Source: Polaromonas sp. JS666 (GTDB taxonomy: Bacteria; Pseudomonadota; Gammaproteobacteria; Burkholderiales; Burkholderiaceae_C). From it: DNA of 64,000 nucleotides. Numbering within the stretch: the first letter of the stretch is position 1; the number at the start of each line of letters is the position of its first letter. The position numbers were made by a program, and so were the translations under genes. The stretch spans positions 128,496-192,495 of the forward strand of contig NZ_FNHX01000002.1 of the NCBI RefSeq assembly GCF_900103405.1. The letters run 5' to 3'. The notes beneath the pieces are model-generated. The model had not been told where the DNA came from. It ran no database searches and saw nothing but the letters and a program-made list of their open reading frames with translations. Shown here piece after piece: positions 26,841 through 34,336 of this stretch.

Positions 26841-28040
26841 ATGGCTGCGCAAAAATCACCCTCCCTTCCTTTAGGCCTGCTGGCCCTCACCGTCGGCTCC
26901 TTCGGCATAGGCACGACCGAGTTTGTCATCATGGGCCTGCTGTTGCAGGTCTCAGCCGACCTGGGCGTCAGCATCGCTTCGGCTGGGCTGCTGATTTCCG
27001 GCTACGCCCTGGGCGTGGCGGTGGGCGCGCCGGTGCTGACGCTGGCCACGCGCAAGCTGCCGCGCAAAACCGTGCTGCTGGCGCTGATGGCCATCTTCAC
27101 GCTGGGCAACCTGGCTTGCGCGCTGGCACCCGACTACGCCAGCCTGATGGCGGCGCGCGTGATCACCTCGCTGGCGCACGGCACTTTCTTCGGCGTGGGC
27201 TCCATCGTCGCCACCGGCCTGGTCGCGCCCGAGCGCAAGGCCTCGGCGATTGCCATCATGTTCAGCGGCCTGTCGCTGGCCACCCTGCTGGGCGTGCCGG
27301 CCGGCGCCTGGCTGGGCCTGCACCATGGCTGGCGCGCCACCTTCTGGGTGGTGGCGCTGATAGGCCTGCTGGCCTTCCTGGTGCTGGCGGTCTTTGTGCC
27401 GCGCAGCGCGGCGGAAAACGGCGGCGCCTCGCTGCGCCAGGAACTGGCCGGGCTGGCCCGCCCGCAAGTCATGCTGGGCCTGTTGATGACGGTCTTCGGT
27501 TTTGCCGGCGTGTTCGCGATCTTCACCTATATCCAGCCCATACTAACCCGGCTCACCGGCTTTAGCGAAGCCGCGGTGTCGCCCATCCTGCTGGTGTTCG
27601 GCGGCGGCATCTTTATCGGCAACCTGCTGGGCGGGCGCCTGGCCGACCGCGGCCTGCGCATGTCCCTGCTGGTGACGCTGGGCGCGACGGCGCTGGTGCT
27701 GGGCGCCATGGGTTTTGTGCTGCACTCGCCGGTGGCCACGGTGCTTTTCGTCGGGCTGCTGGGCGCGGCCTCTTTCGCCACGGTGGCGCCGCTGCAGATG
27801 CGCGTGCTGCAGCAGGCCCACGGCGCGGGCCAGAACCTGGCGGCCAGCCTCAACATAGGCGCCTTCAACGTGGGCAATGCGCTGGGCGCCTGGCTGGGCG
27901 GCCTGGTCGTGAGCAGTACCTTCGGCCTGGGCGGCCTGAGCTGGCTGGCCGCGCTGATCACCGTGGCGGGCATCGCCGTCACGCTGTACAGCCTGTCGCG
28001 CGACAAGGCCGAACTGCAAGCCATTCCCGCCACCTGCTGA
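26841..28040 (+). CDS. MFS transporter, DHA1 family (AraJ/YdhP-like)
   Basis: A 399-residue twelve-helix efflux carrier. GTTEFVIMGLLLQVSADLGVS, LISGYALGVAVGAPVLT and LAHGTFFGVGSIVA are signature stretches of the arabinose/chloramphenicol exporter group. Substrate is not predictable. It is divergent from the LysR gene and 11 bp upstream of the SGNH gene, so a shared transcript is likely. Confidence 0.92.
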   Translation: MAAQKSPSLPLGLLALTVGSFGIGTTEFVIMGLLLQVSADLGVSIASAGLLISGYALGVAVGAPVLTLATRKLPRKTVLLALMAIFTLGNLACALAPDYASLMAARVITSLAHGTFFGVGSIVATGLVAPERKASAIAIMFSGLSLATLLGVPAGAWLGLHHGWRATFWVVALIGLLAFLVLAVFVPRSAAENGGASLRQELAGLARPQVMLGLLMTVFGFAGVFAIFTYIQPILTRLTGFSEAAVSPILLVFGGGIFIGNLLGGRLADRGLRMSLLVTLGATALVLGAMGFVLHSPVATVLFVGLLGAASFATVAPLQMRVLQQAHGAGQNLAASLNIGAFNVGNALGAWLGGLVVSSTFGLGGLSWLAALITVAGIAVTLYSLSRDKAELQAIPATC

Positions 28041-28051
28041 GCAACATCGCC

Positions 28052-29320
28052 ATGAATACCTTGCTCAAACTCCGCGCCTTGAAGCCCGTCCTTTTCGCCG
28101 CATTGCTCAGCGCCGCGCTGGCTCCACCGGCGCAAGCGGCCGATGGCAACTGGATTCCAGGCTGGACCGCCAGCCCCCAGCCCATCTGGGCCGGCGATTT
28201 CGCCCTGCCCCTGGGCCTTCCGGCCAGCTTGCAGGACCAGACCGTGCGCCAGATCGTGCGCGCCGGCGTGGGAGGCTTGCGCGTGCGCATTGTGCTGTCC
28301 AACGAATACGGCACGCAGCCCTTGCGGATTGGCGCGGCCCATATCGCGGCGGCGGGCGATGCCGCGGGCAGCACCCGCGGCCCCAGCTTGGCCCTGACGT
28401 TTGGCGGCCAGGCCACGGCCACCGTGCCTGCGGGCGCGCCCCTCGTGAGCGACCCGGTCGACTTCACCGTCGCGCCGCTGCAGCGCCTGGCTGTCAGCCT
28501 CTACTTTCCGCAAACAACAGCCCTCACGACCATTCACTGGGACGGCCTGCAGCCCGCGCAAATCGTGTCGGGCAATGTGGCCGGCGCGGCCACCGTAAAA
28601 GCCGACAGCGTGGTGAACAGCCGCCTCTTCCTGAGCGCGGTGCTCGTGGAGGCTGCGCCCGGCACGCGCAGCGTGGTGGCCTTTGGCGATTCCATCACGG
28701 ACGGCGCGGCCTCCACGCCGGGCAGCGACAGCCGCTGGCCCGATTTCCTCGCGCGCCGCCTGGCCGGCCAAAACGTGGCCGTGCTCAATGCCGGGATCTC
28801 GGGCGGGCGGGTGCTCAAAAACCACATGGGCCCGAATGCGCTGGCGCGCTTTGAGCGCGACGTGCTGGGCCAGCCCGGCGTGGCCGGCGTGGTGCTGCTC
28901 ATGGGCATCAACGACATCAGCTGGCCCGGCAGCACCTTTGAACCCACGGAGCCGGCCACGCAGGCCGAAGCGCTGATTGCCGGCTACCGGCAGCTGATCA
29001 CCCGCGCGCGCAGCCGCGGCGTGCGCATCGCCGGCGCCACGCTGACGCCTTTTGAAGGAGCGCTGACCATGCCAGGCTCGCCGGTTGCGAACTACTACAG
29101 CCCCGAGAAAGACGCGCTGCGCCAGCGTATCAATGCGTGGATACGCGGCAGCGGCGAATTCGACGCGGTGCTGGACTTTGATGCGGTGGTGCGCGACCCG
29201 AAAAATCCGCTCAGGATATTGCCCGCCTACGACTCGGGCGACCACCTGCACCTGGGCGATGCCGGCAACAAGGCCGTTGCCGATTCGGTGGACTTGAAGC
29301 TGCTGCTGGGCGAGCGCTAA
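28052..29320 (+). CDS. Secreted SGNH/GDSL hydrolase
   Basis: A 422-residue secreted esterase-like protein with a clear signal peptide (LFAALLSAALAPPAQAA). An N-terminal jelly-roll-like region (30-200) precedes the SGNH domain: AFGDSITDGA (catalytic Ser), NAGISGGR (Gly block), MGINDISWPG (Asn block) and DHLHLGDAGN (Asp/His block). All four blocks are intact. Such enzymes deacylate polysaccharides or esters. It follows the MFS gene by 11 bp and may process a compound linked to that transporter (inference). Confidence 0.92.
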   Translation: MNTLLKLRALKPVLFAALLSAALAPPAQAADGNWIPGWTASPQPIWAGDFALPLGLPASLQDQTVRQIVRAGVGGLRVRIVLSNEYGTQPLRIGAAHIAAAGDAAGSTRGPSLALTFGGQATATVPAGAPLVSDPVDFTVAPLQRLAVSLYFPQTTALTTIHWDGLQPAQIVSGNVAGAATVKADSVVNSRLFLSAVLVEAAPGTRSVVAFGDSITDGAASTPGSDSRWPDFLARRLAGQNVAVLNAGISGGRVLKNHMGPNALARFERDVLGQPGVAGVVLLMGINDISWPGSTFEPTEPATQAEALIAGYRQLITRARSRGVRIAGATLTPFEGALTMPGSPVANYYSPEKDALRQRINAWIRGSGEFDAVLDFDAVVRDPKNPLRILPAYDSGDHLHLGDAGNKAVADSVDLKLLLGER

Positions 29321-29323
29321 GGT

Positions 29324-30046
29324 TTAACGACCGACGACGAGACGCAAGCCCGGCAGCACACTTTCGGTCTCGGCGCGCCGCTCCAGCGCCATGCGCATAT
29401 TCATTTGCGCCACCTCGGTGTGTTCCACAGCCAGGGCTTGGGCGCGCGCGCCCTCGCCGGCCTTGAGCGCGGCGAACAGCATGTGGTGCTGGCGGTGCGC
29501 ATAGTGCATCCAGTCGCGGTCCTGCTCCAGCGTGGACTGCATGGGCAGCATGGCCGAGGCTGAGGCGAACGGCAGCTTGTCGTTGAGCTGGATCGCGCGC
29601 TGCAAGGCGCGGTTGCCGCTGGCCTCCAGGATCAGCGCGTGGAAGCGGTCGTTCATGGCGGCATAGGCCGCGTAGTTCTCATAGCCCAGCGGGTTGGCCG
29701 TCAGCGCCCTGTCACCTTCATCCAGGCAGGACTGCAAATCGAGCTGCAGCTGGCGCGACACGCCGTGCTCGGCCACCAGGCGCGCCGCCATGCCCTCAAG
29801 GTGGCCGCGCACCGCGATGGCGTCGGACACCTCGCGCGGCGTGAACTGGCGCACCAGGTATTTGCCGGTGTCGTTGGCCTCGACCAGCCCTTCCTGCTCC
29901 AGCGTGACCAGCGCGGCCCGCACCGGCGTGCGCGAGGCGCCCAGGCGCTCGGCCAGCTGCTGCTCGGCCAGCCGCTGGCCGGGCTCGAACTCGCCGCGCA
30001 GGATCAGGTCGCGCAACTGCATCAAAACGGTTTCTTGCAAGTTCAT
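29324..30046 (-). CDS. GntR family (FCD) regulator of the Rieske/GS-like operon
   Basis: A 240-residue FadR-subfamily regulator. The wHTH has LAEQQLAERLGASRTPVRAALVTLEQEGLV (about 26-55) and the FCD domain follows, with NDRFHALILEASGN and DRDWMHYAHRQHHMLFAAL. It is divergent from the Rieske oxygenase gene, and the 73-bp spacer has a GGTATACC palindrome. It most likely represses that operon in the absence of its aromatic inducer (inference). Convergent with the SGNH gene, 3 bp apart. Confidence 0.9.
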   Translation of the reverse strand: MNLQETVLMQLRDLILRGEFEPGQRLAEQQLAERLGASRTPVRAALVTLEQEGLVEANDTGKYLVRQFTPREVSDAIAVRGHLEGMAARLVAEHGVSRQLQLDLQSCLDEGDRALTANPLGYENYAAYAAMNDRFHALILEASGNRALQRAIQLNDKLPFASASAMLPMQSTLEQDRDWMHYAHRQHHMLFAALKAGEGARAQALAVEHTEVAQMNMRMALERRAETESVLPGLRLVVGR

Positions 30047-30076
30047 GGCCGTGAATGTACACTGAATTTTAAATTT

Positions 30077-30084
30077 GGTATACC
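30077..30084. promoter_or_regulatory. Candidate GntR operator
   Basis: GGTATACC, a perfect 8-bp palindrome within TTTGGTATACCGTTTT, lies in the 73-bp gap between the divergent GntR and Rieske genes. The surroundings are AT-rich, unlike most of the window. FCD regulators commonly bind TGGTNNNACCA-like sites, so this is a reasonable operator. Confidence 0.55.
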
Positions 30085-30119
30085 GTTTTTAGGTTTACCC
30101 TGCACCACAAGGCCCCGCC

Positions 30120-31535
30120 ATGAACGCCGAACAAAACCAACTGCTGACCCGCATCACCGCGGGCACGCCCTGCGGCAAGCTGCTGCGCCAGTACTGGCAG
30201 CCCGCCGCGCTGGTCGACGAATTCAACCCGGCGCTGGACCCGCGCATGGCCATCCGCCCGGTCAAGGCACTCAAGCTCTTCGGCCAGGACCTGGTGCTGT
30301 TCAAGGATGCCTCCGGCGCCTGGGGCCTGCTGGACCGCGATTGCGCGCACCGCGGCGCCGACCTGTCCTTCGGCCGGCGCGAAAGCCTGGAACAAGGCGG
30401 CGGCCTGCGCTGCCCCTTTCACGGCTGGAAGTTCGCGACCGACGGCCGCTGCCTCGAAACGCCGGCCGAACCCACCGGCAGCAAACTGTGCGAGCGCATA
30501 CGCCAGCGCAGCTACCCCGTGATGGAAAAGGCCGGCGTGCTGTTTGCCTGGCTGGGCGACGAGGGCAGCACGCCGCCGCCCTTCCCGGCGTTTGACTGCT
30601 TTACCGCGCCGGCCACGCACAGCTTTGCCTTCAAGGGTTTGTGGAACGCCAACTGGCTGCAGTCCTTTGAGGTGGGCATAGACCCGGCGCATCCGTCCTT
30701 TTTGCATCGCTTCTTGCAGGACGACCCGCTGGAGCAGATCGGCGAAAACCCGGCCGGCAAGCAGTTTCGCAGCGCCAGCGCCGGCAGCAAGGACGGCGAG
30801 CAGTGGCCGATGACACGCATCATGCGCGAGTTCGCTCAGCCCGACATCAGCTTCGAGAACAAGCCCTGGGGCATGCAGCTGACCGCGCTGCGCGCCATGA
30901 CCGACAAGCTCACCCACGTGCGCGTGACCAACGCCATCTTCCCGGCCACCTTTGTGATCCCGCTGTCGGAGACCATGACCATCACCCAGATGCATGTGCC
31001 GGTGGACGACACCCACACCTACTGGTACACCTTCTTCACGAGCTTTGCCGGCCCTCTGGACCGCGAAAGCATGCGCGCGCAGCGCCAGCAGTTCATCGCC
31101 CTGCCCGACTACATCCCCAAGGCCGGCCGCCACAACGACTGGGGCTTTAATGCCGAAGAGCAGATGAGCACCACCTACCTGGGCATGGGCGAGGAAGACA
31201 TCAATGTGCACGACCAGTGGGCGGTGGAAAGCATGGGCGCGATCCAGGACCGCACGCGCGAGCACCTGGCCACCTCCGACAAGGTCATCATGGCCAACCG
31301 GCGCGTGCTGCTGAAAGCGATTGAGACCGTGCAGAACGGCGGCGTGGCGCCCGGCATCGCCGACCCCGCGCAAGCCGCGATGATCACCGGCCCGGACACG
31401 GTGGACGGCATCGCCCCGGCCGGCGAATGGGACCAGTGGTGGCAGCAAAACGCCCGCGCCAAGCGTGAGGGCGCGCCCTGGCTGGACGCCAAAGCCAGCT
31501 CGCCCGCGCCGGCCGACACCGCCACACAACCATGA
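30120..31535 (+). CDS. Aromatic ring-hydroxylating (Rieske) oxygenase, phthalate-dioxygenase-like alpha subunit
   Basis: A 471-residue terminal oxygenase. The Rieske cluster ligands are Cys75 and His77 (CAHRGADLSFG) with Cys98 and His101 (CPFHGWKF). The mononuclear iron site is in NWLQSFEVGIDPAHPSFLH, with His191, His196 and bridging Asp188. No small beta subunit follows, so it belongs to the alpha-only phthalate/vanillate group. The next gene overlaps by 4 bp (ATGA) and encodes a glutamine-synthetase-like ligase, a pairing known from aniline-type systems. No reductase gene is present in the operon. Substrate unknown; an aromatic amine or its gamma-glutamyl conjugate is the best inference. 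Confidence 0.92.
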   Translation: MNAEQNQLLTRITAGTPCGKLLRQYWQPAALVDEFNPALDPRMAIRPVKALKLFGQDLVLFKDASGAWGLLDRDCAHRGADLSFGRRESLEQGGGLRCPFHGWKFATDGRCLETPAEPTGSKLCERIRQRSYPVMEKAGVLFAWLGDEGSTPPPFPAFDCFTAPATHSFAFKGLWNANWLQSFEVGIDPAHPSFLHRFLQDDPLEQIGENPAGKQFRSASAGSKDGEQWPMTRIMREFAQPDISFENKPWGMQLTALRAMTDKLTHVRVTNAIFPATFVIPLSETMTITQMHVPVDDTHTYWYTFFTSFAGPLDRESMRAQRQQFIALPDYIPKAGRHNDWGFNAEEQMSTTYLGMGEEDINVHDQWAVESMGAIQDRTREHLATSDKVIMANRRVLLKAIETVQNGGVAPGIADPAQAAMITGPDTVDGIAPAGEWDQWWQQNARAKREGAPWLDAKASSPAPADTATQP

Positions 31536-33013
31536 GCTTCGCGGCGCAATGCGGCGTGCACGACGCCGCGCGGCAAGCCGCCCAGGCCGAGGCGCTGCGG
31601 CGCATCGAGGCCGGCGGCCTGGAGCTGCTGCGTTTTGCCTGGTGCGACCTGCACGGCATGCTGCGCGGCAAGACGCTGGTGGCCGCCGCCGCGGCGCAAG
31701 CCATGGCCGACGGCGTGGGCATGGTCAGCACGCTGCTGCTCAAGGACACGGCCGACCGCACCGCCTACAAGGTGTTCGAGGCCGGCGGTGCCGCGGGCCT
31801 GCCCGGTTTTGAATTCGGCGGCAATGTGATGCTGCTGGCCGACCCGGCCAGCCTGAAAGAATTGCCGTGGGCAGAGAAAACCGGCTGGCTGCAATGCCAG
31901 CCCTGGTTTCCCGACGGCAGGCCGGTCACACTCGACACACGCCGAGTGCTGCAAGACGCGCTGGCCAAGCTGGCCGAAGCCGGCTACGGCATGAAGTGCG
32001 GGCTGGAAATCGAGTTCCATATCTACCGCATCAACGAAGGCGGGCCGAACCCGCAACTGGACCCCGAACTGGCCGGCTGGCCCGGCCTACCCCCAGAGGT
32101 GAGCATGATCCACCCCGGCTACCAGCTGCTGTCCGAGCAGTGGGCGGACATGGCAGAGGAGCCGCTGCGCATCGTGCAACGCACGGCGCAGGCGCTGGGC
32201 CTGCCGCTGCTGTCGCTGGAAATCGAGCTTGGCCCCAGCCAGGTCGAGGCGGTGTTCGAGGCCACCGACGCACTGGCAGCGGCCGACAACATGGTGCTGT
32301 TTCGCAGCGCGGTGAAACAGGCGCTGCGGCGCGCCGGCTACCACGCGACGTTTATGTGCCGCCCGCCCTTTCCCAACATCATGTCCAGCGGCTGGCATCT
32401 GCACCAATCGCTGGTGGACCTGACAACCGGCGCCAACCTGTTCAAGCGCGCCAGCCCGGCCGCCGGCAGTACGCCGGCGGATGCGCAATTCACGCTCTCG
32501 GAAACCGGCGAGCACTACCTGGCCGGGCTGCTCGCGCATGCGCGCGGCATGACGGCTTTTTGCACGCCCACCCTCAACGGCTTCGGGCGCTTTCGGCCCA
32601 ATGCGCTGGCGCCGCAGTCCATCTTGTGGGGCCGCGACAACCGCGGCGCCATGCTGCGCGTAATCGGCCAGTGCAATGACAACAGCACACGCATCGAAAA
32701 CCGCCTGGGCGAGCCCGCCGCCAATCCGTATCTCTACATCGCCTCGCAAATCCATGCCGGGCTGGACGGCATCACGCGCCGCCTCGAGGCCCCGCCGGCC
32801 ACCGACGCGCCCTATGGCGGCAGCGCCGAGAAAATCCCCAGCAGCCTGGGCGAGGCCCTGGAGGCGCTGAAAGCCGACGCCACGCTGGCGGCGGGCATGG
32901 GCGATACTTTCATCGACTGCTTCACACACATCAAACAGGCGGAAATCAGCCGCCACGATGGCGCCGAAGACAAGGACGACTGGCAGCGCCGCGAATACTT
33001 CAGCCGCATCTGA
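31532..33013 (+). CDS. Glutamine synthetase-like ligase (PuuA/GlnT-type, probable gamma-glutamyl-amine/anilide synthase)
   Basis: A 493-residue GS-fold enzyme. The N-terminal beta-grasp has WCDLHGMLRGK. The catalytic domain has CGLEIEFHIY (metal Glu159/Glu161), GPSQVEAVFEAT (Glu239), SGWHLHQSL (His289), NGFGRFRPNALAP, and RIENRLG near the end. The tail DWQRREYFSRI resembles PuuA-type amine ligases, and the adenylylation loop of housekeeping GlnA is absent. It therefore probably links glutamate to an amine rather than assimilating ammonia. Its ATG overlaps the Rieske stop, so the products are made together. Confidence 0.88.
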   Translation: MSFAAQCGVHDAARQAAQAEALRRIEAGGLELLRFAWCDLHGMLRGKTLVAAAAAQAMADGVGMVSTLLLKDTADRTAYKVFEAGGAAGLPGFEFGGNVMLLADPASLKELPWAEKTGWLQCQPWFPDGRPVTLDTRRVLQDALAKLAEAGYGMKCGLEIEFHIYRINEGGPNPQLDPELAGWPGLPPEVSMIHPGYQLLSEQWADMAEEPLRIVQRTAQALGLPLLSLEIELGPSQVEAVFEATDALAAADNMVLFRSAVKQALRRAGYHATFMCRPPFPNIMSSGWHLHQSLVDLTTGANLFKRASPAAGSTPADAQFTLSETGEHYLAGLLAHARGMTAFCTPTLNGFGRFRPNALAPQSILWGRDNRGAMLRVIGQCNDNSTRIENRLGEPAANPYLYIASQIHAGLDGITRRLEAPPATDAPYGGSAEKIPSSLGEALEALKADATLAAGMGDTFIDCFTHIKQAEISRHDGAEDKDDWQRREYFSRI

Positions 33014-33040
33014 CGACCTCAGACGGCATTACCCCACACC

Positions 33041-33364
33041 ATGATCACGATTCATTTCATCGCGGCCGACGGCCGCGCCACCTCGGTACAGGGCAAGCCC
33101 GGCAAAAGCCTGATGGAAGCCGCCGTGGCGGCCGGCATAGACGGCATCGCCGCCGACTGCGGCGGCCTGCTGACCTGCGCCACCTGCCATCTACATGTTC
33201 AGGAGCCCTTCGCGTCCAGCCTGCCGCCGCCCGACGGCGAGGAGCTGGGCATGCTGGAATTCACCGCCGCGCCACGCAACGCCGCCAGCCGCCTGAGCTG
33301 CCAGATCAAGCTCACGCCGGCGCTGGACGGATTGACGGTACAGTTACCGGCAACCCAATACTGA
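33041..33364 (+). CDS. [2Fe-2S] ferredoxin, adrenodoxin type
   Basis: A 107-residue ferredoxin with cluster ligands Cys40, Cys46, Cys49 (DCGGLLTCATCH) and Cys87 (RLSCQI). The C-x5-C-x2-C spacing and following HLHV are typical of vertebrate-adrenodoxin/bacterial isc-type ferredoxins. It sits 27 bp after the GS-like gene and is the obvious electron donor for the Rieske oxygenase. The partner NAD(P)H reductase is not encoded nearby. Confidence 0.92.
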   Translation: MITIHFIAADGRATSVQGKPGKSLMEAAVAAGIDGIAADCGGLLTCATCHLHVQEPFASSLPPPDGEELGMLEFTAAPRNAASRLSCQIKLTPALDGLTVQLPATQY

Positions 33365-33392
33365 GACATCGAAGCAAAGGAGTGCTTTTTTC

Positions 33393-33695
33393 ATGATCCT
33401 CGAACTCGCCGACATCCGCATCCACCCCGGCCAGCAGGCCGCTTTTGACGAAGCCATACAGCGCGGCCTGCGGGAAGTGATTTCCAAGTCCAAGGGCTTC
33501 CAGGGCTTCAAGGTCAACAAGGGCATTGAAAGCCCCGAGCGCTACATCCTGCAGATCTTCTGGGATACGCTGGAAAACCACACCGTCGACTTCCGCCAGT
33601 CGCCGGCATTTGCCGACTGGCGCGCCATCGTCGGGCCGTTTTTTGCCGGCCCGCCCACAGTGGAGCATTTCGACCTGCTCGCCAAGTCAGCCTGA
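33393..33695 (+). CDS. Antibiotic biosynthesis monooxygenase (ABM) domain protein
   Basis: A 100-residue dimeric alpha+beta barrel (ABM) protein: IRIHPGQQAAFDEAIQRGLR, then KGFQGFKVNKGIESPERYIL, and FDLLAKSA at the end. Such small proteins act as cofactor-free oxygenases on quinol-like substrates or as accessory proteins in aromatic catabolism. It is the last gene before a strong terminator, so it belongs with the Rieske/GS-like unit. GGAG precedes the ATG. Confidence 0.85.
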   Translation: MILELADIRIHPGQQAAFDEAIQRGLREVISKSKGFQGFKVNKGIESPERYILQIFWDTLENHTVDFRQSPAFADWRAIVGPFFAGPPTVEHFDLLAKSA

Positions 33696-33708
33696 AGCCT
33701 GGTTGAAC

Positions 33709-33748
33709 CCAATAAAAAACGGGGCTGAAAAGCCCCGTTTTTTATTGG
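33709..33748. terminator. Bidirectional terminator between the ABM and marR genes
   Basis: A perfect 18-bp inverted repeat, CCAATAAAAAACGGGGCT and its complement, encloses a GAAA tetraloop. With A-runs on one side and T-runs on the other it can stop transcription from both convergent genes. Confidence 0.92.
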
Positions 33749-33757
33749 CATGCCGGC

Positions 33758-34201
33758 TTAGCGGCCGTCGTTCTCGTGGCCGGTGACCAGCTTGGCCAGT
33801 AGCTGGTTGAACTGGACCCGCTCGTTCTCCTCCAGCGGGGCCAGGATGCGCTGCTGGGTCTTGCTGACGGCGCGTTTCATCTGCAGCGCGATTTTTTCGC
33901 CCTCAGGCGTGGTCCACAGCAATTTGCGGCGCTTGTCGGAGGGATCGGCCTCGCGCTTGACCCAGCCCTTGGCTTCCAGCCGCCCTATCACCGAGCCGAA
34001 GGTGGCCGGATCGAAGGCCACCCGGCCCGACAGCGTGATCTGGTCTTCGCCGGGGTCGTCCATCAAGGCGTTCAGGATGGCAAACTGCACCGGCGTGGCA
34101 TCAAAACCGGCCGTTTCCTCCATGAAAATCGCCACCGCGAGCTGTTGCGCGCGACGGATCAGGTGCCCGGGAGCTTCGCTGAAATTAAATGTTTTTGCCA
34201 T
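33758..34201 (-). CDS. MarR family transcriptional regulator
   Basis: A 147-residue winged-helix regulator. The HTH region is QITLSGRVAFDPATFGSVIGRLEAKGWVKRE, the wing is DPSDKRRKLLWTTPEG, and dimer helices lie at both ends. MarR proteins of this type release DNA when they bind aromatic acids. It is divergent from the 3-hydroxybenzoate 6-hydroxylase-like gene, with overlapping palindromes between, so control of the gentisate operon is the natural inference. Confidence 0.92.
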   Translation of the reverse strand: MAKTFNFSEAPGHLIRRAQQLAVAIFMEETAGFDATPVQFAILNALMDDPGEDQITLSGRVAFDPATFGSVIGRLEAKGWVKREADPSDKRRKLLWTTPEGEKIALQMKRAVSKTQQRILAPLEENERVQFNQLLAKLVTGHENDGR

Positions 34202-34259
34202 GTGCGGAGTTTAACGGCCCACTTTGCCATTCAGGGTAAGTACCAAGGTACCAAGCGCC

Positions 34260-34279
34260 TTATTAATAAGTATACTTAT
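34260..34279. promoter_or_regulatory. MarR operator candidates, overlapping palindromes
   Basis: TTATTAATAA (34260-34269) and ATAAGTATACTTAT (34266-34279) are both perfect palindromes and share four bases. TATACT (34271-34276) inside could be the -10 of the gentisate operon, so a bound MarR dimer would block it. The site is 58-77 bp upstream of the hydroxylase start and just upstream of marR. Confidence 0.68.
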
Positions 34280-34336
34280 CATAAAGACATCCAACCCAAA
34301 CCCTCTCTGGTTCAGCCCTCACCCCACCGCTCACCT

